64,000 bases of DNA, from contig NZ_QFRK01000027.1 in NCBI RefSeq assembly GCF_003143855.1, positions 16 to 64,015 on the forward strand, written 5' to 3'. The DNA is from Streptomyces sp. NWU339 (lineage in GTDB: Bacteria; Actinomycetota; Actinomycetes; Streptomycetales; Streptomycetaceae). The first letter of the stretch is position 1. Every line of letters starts with the position of its first letter. Below, piece by piece: positions 26,701 through 36,108 of the stretch. A program made the translations under genes and the position numbers. Below the pieces are notes generated by a model that saw nothing but the letters and a program-made list of their open reading frames with translations, was not told where the DNA came from and did not search any database.

Positions 26701-29700
26701 GGCCGGTCCGCCGCGGACCGGGGGGTGACGAAGGCGAGCAATCGCCCCTCATGCGCGATCACCACCGCCCGCGCGACGCCGGGACATCCCTGGAGTGCCG
26801 CCTCGACCTCTCCCGGCTCCACCCGGTTCCCACGGATCTTCACCTGGTCGTCGATCCGTCCCAGGAACTCCACGGTGCCGTCGGCCGACCGGCGGACCCG
26901 GTCTCCGCTGCGGTACCAGCGCCGCCCCGCCCGCAGGGTGAACGCCCGCCCGGTCAGCTCCGGTTCATCCAGGTAACCGGGGGTCAAGCCGACTCCCGCG
27001 ATGAGTAGTTCACCCGGTTCGTCCGGCTCGCAGGAGGTGCCGTCGGCGCGGACCACCTCCAGGTCGGTTCCGGCCACGGGGCGTCCGATCGGCAGCTGCC
27101 GCACCTCGTCGCCGGGGCGGGAGTCGATGACGTGGCAGGTGGCGTTGACGGTCGACTCGGTGGGCCCGTACAGATTGGCGATGCGCGCGCCGTTCCCGAA
27201 CAGGTCGAACCAGCGGCGCACGTGGTCCACGGGCAGTGCCTCCCCGCCGACATGGACCCAGCGCAGCGCGGTCAGGTCCGGCAGGCCCGTCCCGCTCCGC
27301 GCCCTCGCCTCGGCGGCGGACAGCAACTGCTCCCACAGCGTCGGCACGGAACTCCACACGGTCACCCGCGCCCGCTCCACGTGGGTGAGCAGCAGTTCGG
27401 GATCCCGCAGCAGGGCCCGCGGCACCGTCACCACGGTGCCGCCGACCAGGAGAGGGGCGAGCAACTGGCGCACCGAGGCGTCGAAGCAGGGCGAGGCGGT
27501 CTGCGCGAGGCGGTCGCCGGCGCCGTAGCCGAAGGCGGCGACGGCCCAGTCGAGGTAGTTCTCCATCGCCCGGTGGGTGATCGGTACCGCCTTGGGCCGT
27601 CCCGTGGAACCGGAGGTGAAGATGACATAGGCGATCGCCTCGGCACCGGGCGGCGCGGCAGGCGCGGCAGGCGGCTCCGGTACGGTCACGGGAACGCCAC
27701 CGTCCACCGGTGCGTCCCCGAGGACGGGAACCGCCCGTACGGCCGTGAGCGCGTCGGCGGTCTGCCGGGTGGGGGCGTGGCACACCACGGTGGTGGTGCC
27801 CGTGCGGACCAGTTGGCCGGTCAGGCGCGCGACGGGATGCTCCGGGTCGAGCGGGACCCAGCCGGCTCCGGCGCGCAGGATGCCCACCACACCGACGACG
27901 GTGTCGGCGCCTGGCTCGGTGAGCAGGCCCACCAGATCACCCGACCGTACGCCGAGGGCGCGCAGGCGCGCGGCGAGCAGAGCGGAAGCGCGGTCGAGCG
28001 CCCCGTAGCTGAGCGACGCACCCGCGGCGTCCGAGGCGTCCACGGTGGCAGTGGCGTCCACCGCGACCGCGTCGGGCCGGTCCCGGAACCGGTCGAGCAG
28101 CCGCGCGACCAGCGGGGACGGCACTGGTGACGGCACCGGGTGAACGGTGCCGGCATCCGGCGACGGTGCTGCCGAGCCGGGCGACGGCGGTGTGCCCGGC
28201 ACCGCGGCCAGTTCGGCGCGGAACTCCCGGTCCAGTCGTGCCACGGTGGCCCGCCGGAACAGCGGCTCCGGGAAGTTCCACGACCAGCGCAGGAGCGGGC
28301 CGTCCGCCCAGCACAGCAGACTCAGCCGGGTCGCGGCCGACCCGGTGCCGGCCGCCGTCGCCCGTACCTCCACCGGGCAGTCCGCGGCCGAGCTCACCGG
28401 GAAACGGGCGAAGCTGAAGCCCGCCGGGCTCACCGTCCGGGGGCCTGATCCGGCACCGGGCGCGGCACCGGGAAGCAGCGCGGCCAGGTCCAGACTGCTC
28501 AGCCCCGCGTGCCGTTCGCTCTGCAACCAGGTCCGGCGCAACCGCTCCGCCAGGGACAGGATTCCCTCATCGTCAGCCGTCCGGCACAGCAGGGGAAGAG
28601 TGTCGGCGAGTGGGCCGACCAACCGCTCCACACCCTCGAAGCGGTCCTCGCGACGGGCCCTGGCCACGTTCACGGCGACGTCCCGGCCCTTCGACCACCG
28701 GGCCAGGCAGCGCACATACGCGGCGAGCAGCAGGTGGAACAGGGAGATGTCGTGCGCGGCGGCCAACTGTTCCAGGCCGGCGGTGAGTTCCGCGTCGAGC
28801 TCGCCGTAGTGCTGCACGATCGGGCCGGACGGGCCGGACGCGGGCGCGTCGGGATCACTGTCGTACGGCAACCGCAGTGGTTCGCCACGTGCGGCGAGGC
28901 GCTCGGACCAGTAGCGCCGGTCGGCACGCCGCTCAGCGGAGTCGGACGGCGGCAGACTCGACGCGTACTGCGCGAAGTCCGGGGCTGCGAGCGCCTGTTG
29001 CGGACGCTCGCCGTGGCACAGAGCGGTGTACGTGTTCCACAGTTCCTCGGCGAGGAGGTTCAGGCTGTAGCCGTCCACCGCCACGTGGTGCACCACCAGC
29101 AGCAGATGGGCGAGCGCCGGCTCCCGGCGGAGCAGTACGGCCCGGATCGGCGGCAGCGCCGCCAGGTCGAACGGCTGGTTGCACACGGCCGTTTCGGCAA
29201 CGTCCACCTCGTCGGCGGCGCAGTCGCGCACCTCGTACCAGTCCGACAGCGGCACCGGCGGCGTCGTGCGCTGTGTCGGCAGCCCGCCCGGTTCACGTAC
29301 GTCGGCCACCCGCAGCCGCAGCATGCCGTGCCGTTCGGCCAGCGCCGCCAGCGCCCGGCCGAGCAGACCGGTGTCGAGCGGGCCGCGGACCGTCAGTCGC
29401 AGATGCCCCCGTGCCGGGACGTCCGGGTGCAGCCTGCTGCTGGTGTACAGCGCGAGTTGCACGGGCGTCAGGGCGAAGGGCGGCTTGTTCCCGGCACCGG
29501 ACCCGTCACCCGGCCCGGGCCCGTTCGTGGCCGGTGCGGAGGGCTCGCCGGTGTGATCCTCCAGGTGGGCAGTGAGTTCACGCACCGTCCGGTGCTCGAA
29601 GAAGAGCGTGGTGGGCAGCTGCCGTTCCAGCCTCCGCTCCAGCCGCTTGACCAGGTCGACGGCGCCCAGCGAGTCCAGGCCGAGCCGCAGGAACGGAGTG

Positions 29701-32700
29701 TCGTCGTCGACGGCGGACGCCGGGACACCGAGCGACTGCGCCAGCAGTTCCCGCAGCACGACAGCGGTGTCCGAGGGCGTCGCGGGCCGGCGTCGACCGG
29801 CGTCGTCCGTGTCGCCGGTCCTCTCGACGGCCGTAGGCCGCGCGGGATGCCGCGGCACGGCGGCAGGCCGTGTCGCCGACGCCAGGTCGGCGAGTACCAG
29901 CTGAGCGGCGTCGGTGCCGCACGCCGTGCGCAACGCGGCCAGCGCGGGCGCGGTGGCCAGGGGCCGGCCTCCGCCGCCCGCGACGGCCGTGCGGCTTCCG
30001 GCGCCGTCGAGTGCTCCGAGGCCCGCGGCGACCGCGAGGCCCGTCTCGGCGAACGGGCCCAGGTTCACCGACAGCCAGGGCCGGCCCGCCAGGCGCTCTG
30101 CTCCGGCGAAGGAGTCGAGGAAGGCGTTGGCCGCCGCGTAACCGCCCAGCGCACCGGCCAGGCCGGGCAGCACCGACGAGACCGACGAGAACGCGACACA
30201 CACCCCCGGACGCTGCCCGTGCCGCTGCAACGCACCGGCCAGCAGGACCGTGCCCAGGGTCTTCGCCCCCAGCGCGTCCACCGTCTCCCGCACGCCCGTC
30301 CCGCGCAGGCTGCCGGGCCGTGCCACGCCCGCCGCGTGGAACACGGCATCCAGCGGCGGCAGCACGCGGACGAGCCGCTCCACGTCGCCGGGCGCCGTGA
30401 GGTCGGCCATGACGTAGCGTGCGTCGGCACCGAGGTCGGTGAGCTCTTCCAGCAGACCCGAGGGCGGGTTCGGGGACCGTCCCGCCAGCACCAGGACCGG
30501 CCGGCCCCGGCCCGCCAGGTCCCGGGCCAGTGCGGACCCGATGCCTCCGGCACCGCCCGTGACGAGATACGCACCGTCGACCGGCAGCCGGTCCTCGCAG
30601 ACCGGCTTGCCCGCCGCTCCCGCCGCTCCCGCCGCTCCCGCCGCTCCGGCCACTTCCGGCGCGACGGACCGTACGAGGCGCTGCCCTCCCCTCCAGGCCA
30701 CGGCTCCCGCCGCCTGCGGCGCCGTCGACTCGGCGGCCAGGGCACGGAGCAGCCGCTCGCCGTCGGGGGAGTCGGGAGAGCCGGGTGCGTCGCGGGACGA
30801 GAGGTCGATCCAGTTCGCGACCACCCCGGCCGACTCCTCCGGCACGGCGAGGGCCAGACCGCCCAGGACCGCCTGCCCGGGCACCGCGTGCTCCACACCG
30901 TGCCCGGTGACGTGCGCGTCCTCGGTCACGACCAGCAGGCGGCGGGCTCCGGACCGGTCGAGCAGAGCGAGGGCGTCCTGGAACGCCGCGACGGCCTGCC
31001 GCAGGTCCCCTTCGAGGCCCTCCGCCGGGTCCGGCCGGGCCGGCCCGCCGAGGAGGACCACCGTCTGCGGACGGATCTCACCATCGTCGGCCGTGACGGC
31101 CCGCACGCCGACGGCGGCGAACCCGTCCGCCAGGCGGCGCACCGCCACCGGGTCCGCGCCGGTCACCAGCACGGGGCCGGGAAGACCGGCGCCCGGCAGG
31201 GGCGCGGGCCGCCAGCCGACGCGGTGCAGCAGTCCGGGCGCATCGGGCTCGGGCCAGTGCCTGCGCCGCTGGTACGGGTACGGTGGCAACTGCACCCTGC
31301 GGTGGCCCGCGTCGAGCGCCGTACGGTCCAGCGGCACCCCGCGCACCCACAGCCGCGCCACCGTCTCCATCAACTCCCGTGCCCCGCCCGGCGCGGCCCC
31401 GGTGCCGGACCGCTGCACGGGGGCGGACACCACAAGGGCGCCGTCATGAGTGCCGTCATGGGCGCCGCCGAGGTGCCCCCGGCGGCGGGCGGCCACCGCA
31501 CGGACGGGACCCGCGAGGTTCTCACCCGGGCCGAGTTCCACGAACGTGTCGTAGCCCTCGTCCAGCAGACGGTCCACGGCCCGGCCGAACAGGACCGGCC
31601 GCAGCGCGTGTTCGCGCAGGTGGTCCGGGTCCAGGCGCGGCTGCCACTCGGCGGTGAGCGTGCTCATCACCGCGAGCGCGGGCACCGAGGGGCTCAGCAG
31701 CCTGCGTGCCGCATCGCTCACCCCGGGTGCGACCGGTGCCATCAGCGGCGAGTGGAAGGCGCGCGGCACCCGCAGCGCACGGACCGTCGCGCCCTGCGCG
31801 GTGAGCAGTTCCGACGCCTGCCGCACCGCGTCGGGGGTGCCGGAGATCACCAGCCGGCCGGGACCGTTGTACGCCGCCACCGCGAGGTCACCGGGGGAGG
31901 CCGCCACCAGGTCCTCCACCGCCCGTTCGTCGGCGCCCCGCACCGCCGCCATGGCACCCGGCGCGGTCGAACCGCCCATCAGCCGTCCTCGTTCCGCGGC
32001 GAACAGCACCGCCTCGGACAACGACAGCATGCCGCCGACGCAGGCGGCCGCCAGTTCACCGACGCTGTGCCCGACCACCGCGTCGGGCCGCACCCCCCAG
32101 GCCGTCAACTGCCGGGCGAGCGCGACGCCGTGCGTCACCAGAAGCGGCTGTGCCACCTCGGTCGCGGCCAGCGAGGAGGCGTCGACTCCGCCGTCGACGC
32201 ACCAGGCCGTCAGCTCCCGCCCGTGTACGGCTCCCACCAGCGCCGAGGCCTCGTCGAGCGTCGTGCGGTACACGGGTGCCGTGTCGTACAACTCCCGCCC
32301 CTGCCCCGGCCGCAGGCCGCCCTGACCGGGCAGGACGAAGACGGTCCGGGGCCGGTGCGTCACCGTCCCGGCGACCGCGCCCGGCACGGGTGCCCCGTCG
32401 GCGGCGCGCACCGAGGCGAGCCGCTCACGCAGGTCGCCGGCGGCCACGACGGCGAGCCGGTGCGGCCGTTCGTCGCGTGCGGCGCCCACCGTCAGACAGA
32501 CATCACCCTCCGTGAACTCCGGGTGGTCGCGCAGCTGCTCCGAGACCCGTGCCGCCCACGCGTCGAGCCCGGCGGCGCTGCCCGCCGACAGGGTGAGCAG
32601 GTTCGGGCCGCGGGCATCCCCGCCCGGCGGCAGAGCACGGGAAGGCGGCGCCTGCTCCAGTACGGCGTGCGCGTTGGTGCCGCCGAAGCCGAAGGCATTG

Positions 32701-35700
32701 ATCCCCGCCCTGCGCGGCCCGGACGACTCCCAGGCCGTCACCTCGGTGACCAGGGCGAACCCGGACCGCTCGACTGCGGGGGAGACCGGTGCGTGATGCA
32801 GGGAGGCCGGCAGCCGCCCGTGCCCGAGGGCCAGGACCACCTTCACCAGGGAGGGCAGCGCCGCCGCGTTCAGCAGGTGCCCGACGTTGGTCTTCACCGA
32901 GCCGAGCAGCCGGGGCCGGCCGTCCGGGCGGGCCGGGAAGGCATGGGCGAGGGAGCGCAGTTCGATCGGATCCCCCACGGCGGTACCCGTCCCGTGGGCC
33001 TCGACGTACGAGACCGACGCCGGGTCGACACCGCAGTACGCGTAGGCCCGGTCGATCACCTCGCGTTGCCGCAGCGGGTTGGGCGCCATCAGACTCAGCG
33101 ACGTACCGTCGTTGTTCACCGCGGTACCACGTACGAGGGCCAGGACCACGTCGTCGTCCCGCTGGGCCTCCTCGAGGCGCCGCAGGACGAGGACCGCGCC
33201 GCCCTCACCCGGTACGAACCCGTCGGCCGCGGTGCTGAAGGCACGGCTGCGCCCGGTCGGTGACAGGGCCTTGGCCGCCTCCAGGGCCTGGTGTGCGGAG
33301 GGGGTGAGGTGCAGGTTGACCCCGCCGACGACCGCCACGTCGCACTCGCCGTCCGCGAGACTGCGCCGGGCCAGATGCAGCGCCACCAGGCCCGAGGAGC
33401 ACGCGGTGTCCACGGCCAGTGCCGGGCCGTCCAGGTCGAGGCAGTGTGCCACGCGCGCGGCGACCAGGTTGGGGAGATTGCCGGTCAGGGCCGTCGCGTC
33501 CGCGGAAGCGCCCGCGGGGTCCGCCTCGGCGAGGAGTTGCCGGTAGCCGCTGTCGCCGACGGCGGCGAAGACCCCGGTCCGCAGGCCCCGCCGCCGGGGC
33601 CCCGCGTACCCGGCGCGTTCCAGTGCCTCGTGGGCGAGTTCGAGGAAGACACGCGCCTGCGGATCCAGCGTGCGCGCCTCCTCGTCGCCGATGCCGAAGT
33701 GGCCGGCGTCGAAGGCGGCGGGGTCGTCGAGGAAGGCTCCCCAACGCGCCGGCTGCTCCGGTTCCGTACGGCCGTGAGCGCTCCAGCGGCCCGGAGGCAC
33801 CGCGGAGACGGCGTCTCGCCCGCCGGTGAGCAGGTCCCAGAACTCCTCCGGCGTGTCGGCCCCGGGAAACCGGCAGGCCAGCCCCACCACGGCGGTCGCG
33901 GACACACCGTCCGCACGGCCCGCGGCGGACGCTCCCTCCTGCCCGTACGCCGCCGCCTCCCTCTCGGCGGACGTGCCCTCCGCGGCATCCGTCCCGACGA
34001 CGTCCATGAGGTGGTCGGTGAGCGTGGCGACCGTGTCGTTGCGCATCACCGCCGGTCCCAGAGCGACACCGAGGGACCGTTCCAGCCCGGCGAGCGCCTC
34101 CATGGCCCTGATCGAGGTACCGCCCAGCTCGGCGAACCGCTCCCGGTCCCCGAACGACGCCTGCGGCAGCCCCAGAACCCCGGCCCACGCCTCACGCACC
34201 GCACGCCGGACCTCCCCGCGGGAACGGGGCGCCGACCCCGGCCCCGCGGACGACGGCCGCGGCCGTTCCACCGGGTCGCCGGGCACCGCACCGGAACGCG
34301 CCGACGGCCGGTACGCCCCCGCCTCGAACCGGGAACGCATGCGCTGCCGCCGCACCTTTCCGCTCGTCGTGCGGGGGAAGGCGGACGGCGGCAGCGCGAG
34401 CACCCGTACGTCGTCGTGGCCCAGTGCCGCGCGGACCCGACGCGCGACCCGGTCCAGCACCTCGGACGCGGTACGCGGCGGTCGCGCCCAGGCGACGAAC
34501 ACCACCACCCGCTCCCCGCCGCCCACCGGGTCGGTCGACCCGACCACCACCGTCGTACCGGCCGGTACCCCCGCCGTGCCGGCCGCCACCTCCTCCAGGT
34601 CCGGGGCGTGGAACGTACGGCCGTTGACGAACAGGACGTCCTTGTGCCGGCCGCTGACGCACAGCCTGCCGTCCCGGAGGAAACCCAGGTCGCCGGTGCG
34701 CAGCCAGCCGTCCGCGAAGGACCGCGCCGTCGCGTCCGGCAGACCGTGGTAGCCGCGTGCGATCTGCGGACCGCTCACCTCGATGTGCCCCACCCGCCGG
34801 TCGCCCAGCACCCGGCCCCCGTCGTCGGTGATACGCACCGAGCAACCCGGCACCGGTACGCCGACATCCATCAACTCCACGGCATCACCGCCGGGTTCCC
34901 GTTCCACCACACGGCCCCGGCTGAGCGCGGCGCGCTCCACGGCCACCGGCACGGCCACCTCGCCCAGCGGCGGGAACGCGACGGCCAACGTCGCCTCGGC
35001 CAGCCCGTACACCGGCGTCGCCGCCCGCGGATCCAGCCCCGCCGCCCGGGTCCTGGCGGTGAAGTCCCGCCACACCGTCGCCGATATCGGCTCGGCCCCC
35101 ACCAGGATCAACCGCACCGCGCTCAGGTCCAGCCCGGCGAACACCTCGGCGGGAACCCGGCGGAGGGTCAGGGCCAGGGCGAAGTTGGCCGCCGACAGGA
35201 TCGTGGCGCGATGCGCGGCGGCCACGTCGAACCACAGCCGGGGATTCTTCGCGAACGACAGGGGGCCGATCTTCACCTGCTTGGCCCGCGCGGCCAGCGG
35301 TGCCAGATGAGTGCCGATCAGGCCCATGTCGTGGAAGTACGGCATCCAGCTGACCACCACGTCGTGTTCCGTGAGGGCGGAGGCCTCGGTCAGCTGCCGC
35401 AGGTTCGCCAGGACGACCGCGTGGGTCAGCTCCACGCCCTTGGGCGCACCTGTGCTGCCCGACGAGAACTGCAGGAAGGCCAGTCCGTCCGGGGCCACTT
35501 CGGCGGGAGCGGCCACGGGCGGGCACGCCCGCAGTGCGTCCAGCCGCAGGACCTCGGCGCCGCCGGGGAGTTCGGCGGCCACCGGAGCGCAGGCCGCGTC
35601 CACGACGACCGGGGGACGGCCGAGGTGCTCCCACACCGGCCGGACCCGCCGCGCGTCCGGCGCCAGCGGCACCGGTACCGAACCGGCCGCGAGCACGCCC

Positions 35701-35927
35701 CAGAACAGGGGCTGGAAGTCCGCGCTGTCCTCCGCGAGCACCGGAACGCAGGTGCCCGGCGCGACATGTGCCGCACGCAGACCGCCCGCGACGCGCAGCG
35801 CCCGGTCCACCAGTTCCCGGAAGGTGACGGCCACCTCGCCGCCGTCCCCCCGGACATGGACGATCACCTGGTCGGGGGAGCGGTGGGCGGCATCGAGCAG
35901 GACGTCCAGCAGCGTCGCGGCGTTCAT
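23688..35927 (-). CDS. hybrid PKS-NRPS megasynthase with C-terminal AAR-like reductase domain
   Basis: A 4079-residue single-chain assembly line. Domains (approximate residues): acyl-AMP ligase 10-560 (FSSGSTGAPKG near 153); ACP 575-650 (Ser605 in GGTS); KS 700-1125 (Cys843, His978, His1017); AT 1210-1500 (Ser1288 in GHSVGE, RAFHS, malonyl-like); KR about 1640-1990 (TGGAGGIG, Tyr1930 in YAAAN); ACP 2050-2125 (Ser2086); C 2150-2560 (HHVAVDG, His2281); A 2600-3090 (FDASV, Asp2816); PCP 3145-3215 (Ser3181); C 3240-3690 (HHVIGDG, His3372); AAR-like domain 3711-4079 (GMGSIG near 3856-3861, Cys4024 in ASCRAESLL). The ligase resembles the mycosubtilin/iturin loading type. There is no thioesterase. 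ATG 35927 aligns with the ligase start, although its ribosome site is weak; longer in-frame starts reach 36050. Inferred product: a 3-hydroxyacyl amino acid released by reduction. Confidence 0.9.
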   Translation of the reverse strand: MNAATLLDVLLDAAHRSPDQVIVHVRGDGGEVAVTFRELVDRALRVAGGLRAAHVAPGTCVPVLAEDSADFQPLFWGVLAAGSVPVPLAPDARRVRPVWEHLGRPPVVVDAACAPVAAELPGGAEVLRLDALRACPPVAAPAEVAPDGLAFLQFSSGSTGAPKGVELTHAVVLANLRQLTEASALTEHDVVVSWMPYFHDMGLIGTHLAPLAARAKQVKIGPLSFAKNPRLWFDVAAAHRATILSAANFALALTLRRVPAEVFAGLDLSAVRLILVGAEPISATVWRDFTARTRAAGLDPRAATPVYGLAEATLAVAFPPLGEVAVPVAVERAALSRGRVVEREPGGDAVELMDVGVPVPGCSVRITDDGGRVLGDRRVGHIEVSGPQIARGYHGLPDATARSFADGWLRTGDLGFLRDGRLCVSGRHKDVLFVNGRTFHAPDLEEVAAGTAGVPAGTTVVVGSTDPVGGGERVVVFVAWARPPRTASEVLDRVARRVRAALGHDDVRVLALPPSAFPRTTSGKVRRQRMRSRFEAGAYRPSARSGAVPGDPVERPRPSSAGPGSAPRSRGEVRRAVREAWAGVLGLPQASFGDRERFAELGGTSIRAMEALAGLERSLGVALGPAVMRNDTVATLTDHLMDVVGTDAAEGTSAEREAAAYGQEGASAAGRADGVSATAVVGLACRFPGADTPEEFWDLLTGGRDAVSAVPPGRWSAHGRTEPEQPARWGAFLDDPAAFDAGHFGIGDEEARTLDPQARVFLELAHEALERAGYAGPRRRGLRTGVFAAVGDSGYRQLLAEADPAGASADATALTGNLPNLVAARVAHCLDLDGPALAVDTACSSGLVALHLARRSLADGECDVAVVGGVNLHLTPSAHQALEAAKALSPTGRSRAFSTAADGFVPGEGGAVLVLRRLEEAQRDDDVVLALVRGTAVNNDGTSLSLMAPNPLRQREVIDRAYAYCGVDPASVSYVEAHGTGTAVGDPIELRSLAHAFPARPDGRPRLLGSVKTNVGHLLNAAALPSLVKVVLALGHGRLPASLHHAPVSPAVERSGFALVTEVTAWESSGPRRAGINAFGFGGTNAHAVLEQAPPSRALPPGGDARGPNLLTLSAGSAAGLDAWAARVSEQLRDHPEFTEGDVCLTVGAARDERPHRLAVVAAGDLRERLASVRAADGAPVPGAVAGTVTHRPRTVFVLPGQGGLRPGQGRELYDTAPVYRTTLDEASALVGAVHGRELTAWCVDGGVDASSLAATEVAQPLLVTHGVALARQLTAWGVRPDAVVGHSVGELAAACVGGMLSLSEAVLFAAERGRLMGGSTAPGAMAAVRGADERAVEDLVAASPGDLAVAAYNGPGRLVISGTPDAVRQASELLTAQGATVRALRVPRAFHSPLMAPVAPGVSDAARRLLSPSVPALAVMSTLTAEWQPRLDPDHLREHALRPVLFGRAVDRLLDEGYDTFVELGPGENLAGPVRAVAARRRGHLGGAHDGTHDGALVVSAPVQRSGTGAAPGGARELMETVARLWVRGVPLDRTALDAGHRRVQLPPYPYQRRRHWPEPDAPGLLHRVGWRPAPLPGAGLPGPVLVTGADPVAVRRLADGFAAVGVRAVTADDGEIRPQTVVLLGGPARPDPAEGLEGDLRQAVAAFQDALALLDRSGARRLLVVTEDAHVTGHGVEHAVPGQAVLGGLALAVPEESAGVVANWIDLSSRDAPGSPDSPDGERLLRALAAESTAPQAAGAVAWRGGQRLVRSVAPEVAGAAGAAGAAGAAGKPVCEDRLPVDGAYLVTGGAGGIGSALARDLAGRGRPVLVLAGRSPNPPSGLLEELTDLGADARYVMADLTAPGDVERLVRVLPPLDAVFHAAGVARPGSLRGTGVRETVDALGAKTLGTVLLAGALQRHGQRPGVCVAFSSVSSVLPGLAGALGGYAAANAFLDSFAGAERLAGRPWLSVNLGPFAETGLAVAAGLGALDGAGSRTAVAGGGGRPLATAPALAALRTACGTDAAQLVLADLASATRPAAVPRHPARPTAVERTGDTDDAGRRRPATPSDTAVVLRELLAQSLGVPASAVDDDTPFLRLGLDSLGAVDLVKRLERRLERQLPTTLFFEHRTVRELTAHLEDHTGEPSAPATNGPGPGDGSGAGNKPPFALTPVQLALYTSSRLHPDVPARGHLRLTVRGPLDTGLLGRALAALAERHGMLRLRVADVREPGGLPTQRTTPPVPLSDWYEVRDCAADEVDVAETAVCNQPFDLAALPPIRAVLLRREPALAHLLLVVHHVAVDGYSLNLLAEELWNTYTALCHGERPQQALAAPDFAQYASSLPPSDSAERRADRRYWSERLAARGEPLRLPYDSDPDAPASGPSGPIVQHYGELDAELTAGLEQLAAAHDISLFHLLLAAYVRCLARWSKGRDVAVNVARARREDRFEGVERLVGPLADTLPLLCRTADDEGILSLAERLRRTWLQSERHAGLSSLDLAALLPGAAPGAGSGPRTVSPAGFSFARFPVSSAADCPVEVRATAAGTGSAATRLSLLCWADGPLLRWSWNFPEPLFRRATVARLDREFRAELAAVPGTPPSPGSAAPSPDAGTVHPVPSPVPSPLVARLLDRFRDRPDAVAVDATATVDASDAAGASLSYGALDRASALLAARLRALGVRSGDLVGLLTEPGADTVVGVVGILRAGAGWVPLDPEHPVARLTGQLVRTGTTTVVCHAPTRQTADALTAVRAVPVLGDAPVDGGVPVTVPEPPAAPAAPPGAEAIAYVIFTSGSTGRPKAVPITHRAMENYLDWAVAAFGYGAGDRLAQTASPCFDASVRQLLAPLLVGGTVVTVPRALLRDPELLLTHVERARVTVWSSVPTLWEQLLSAAEARARSGTGLPDLTALRWVHVGGEALPVDHVRRWFDLFGNGARIANLYGPTESTVNATCHVIDSRPGDEVRQLPIGRPVAGTDLEVVRADGTSCEPDEPGELLIAGVGLTPGYLDEPELTGRAFTLRAGRRWYRSGDRVRRSADGTVEFLGRIDDQVKIRGNRVEPGEVEAALQGCPGVARAVVIAHEGRLLAFVTPRSAADRPDTRKVRRYLAGLLPSYMLPARITCLDALPLTGTGKVDRLALAGPSPGSGATAVRDSVPADSALPDGAGTPPATATERRMAEIWSDVLQVASVRREDDFFDLGGDSLLVLRVFSRLSELEAPLPRPTVIYRHRTLAALSAAVDAVAVEPRSASPTPTPSPSPAADDRTAPFPVTPGQRGFLLAEALSPGGGTWLARLRLSGPLDPDVFQAAVDLLVERHGMLRTVFPAGARPPVQQELPPSLRLPVAFTTVATPAEVDERAAAEAARRLEPWAWPLMRLQVLSLAPEEHVLLVHAHHVIGDGYSAALLMQELTEVYDRLTGGSDAPPLPPPRGDFRDHVRSSTQAGHQAGVAGRARARRRARVCAPYRPPVLRTTVSGNGEEERTGACSDVMFRSAEFTLGASPTAALRALAARARTTLYAPLLTAYYQELTALTGRPDLIVGLAVSGRDGTLPDAHRVFGPFATAVPVRPASARTSASSSDGPLSDGDFDDALRRVAAEAEEARAHEDVIPRSTDGLPLTSQFFFTFLDFSALAPADGGTLRLSWESGDSTFLPPAATTDVFMAVRPDTDGVRVTVRGSAAAFAPGTLDRFAESVRRRLTRAASGGGGVPDQPGTRRPAPRPSGSGGHHGPGTRDTMDAALVGYLPAPGHLARLAGLPGSALPRAELRDLLFPDGVPRLLETISTPLGRSGFVCVPLFADELTAGGGLVGHTVRAVSLAAAQGARCVSLAGMIPSLTGYGFDVLRSGSRPAAVTTGHAATVVAVVRTVHAALGATGRDLSDLDVAFAGMGSIGASSLELLLSLAARPPRRLLLCDVRGSGPRLAALGRRLRERGLVGAGGVEVAESDRVLPDAVHGADLLVTAVSGATAVLDVDRLRPGAIVVDDSFPHCFDTERALARMREHDDVLVLGGGLLHVGRTDREVAEDLPAVAAAGYLAQPWIEGTLASCRAESLLHAAGHGLPLVHGLVDAGVALAYWDAVERAGVSAAPLHLLGHTVGGAPAV

Positions 35928-35944
35928 CTGTCCGTTCGTTCGTC

Positions 35945-35978
35945 GGTGAGGCAAGCGGTGTGGTGAGGCATGCGTTGT
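35945..35978. repeat. 17-bp tandem direct repeat upstream of the megasynthase
   Basis: GGTGAGGCAAGCGGTGT (35945-35961) is followed at once by GGTGAGGCATGCGTTGT (35962-35978), two mismatches in 17. It lies 18 bp before the megasynthase start in the 240-bp divergent spacer. Tandem direct repeats of this kind can be activator sites, or could form part of the leader; which is not decided by sequence. Confidence 0.55.
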
Positions 35979-36088
35979 GTGGGACGGTCCGGAGCCGGGA
36001 CAGGTTGCTTTGCCGTGCTGCCTCTCGCGGGGCGTACCTCCAGCGCACACGGTGCATGCGTGAGCCCTGTACGCGCCCCCGTGGCCGT

Positions 36089-36108
36089 ACGGACAATGCA
36101 GTGTCCGT
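36089..36108. promoter_or_regulatory. palindrome in the megasynthase/FAD-protein divergent promoter
   Basis: ACGGACAATGCAGTGTCCGT has perfect 7-bp arms (ACGGACA/TGTCCGT) around a 6-bp spacer. It sits about 60 bp upstream of the FAD-protein start and 160 bp upstream of the megasynthase start. The size and symmetry suit a dimeric regulator; no regulator gene is adjacent, so the protein would act from elsewhere. Confidence 0.5.

Noticed and set aside
28509..33263. A 1584-codon open frame on the plus strand, antisense to the megasynthase, plus other very long frames such as 24.0-35.9 kb plus strand.
   Set aside because: High-GC coding DNA leaves antisense frames open. The translation is rich in Arg, Gly, Pro, Gln and His with no domain, while the minus strand shows a complete run of catalytic motifs.
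35928..36050. A longer megasynthase starting at 36050.
   Set aside because: The extra 41 residues (Gly/His/Pro/Arg mix) do not resemble the start of an acyl ligase and would cover the tandem repeat in the promoter.
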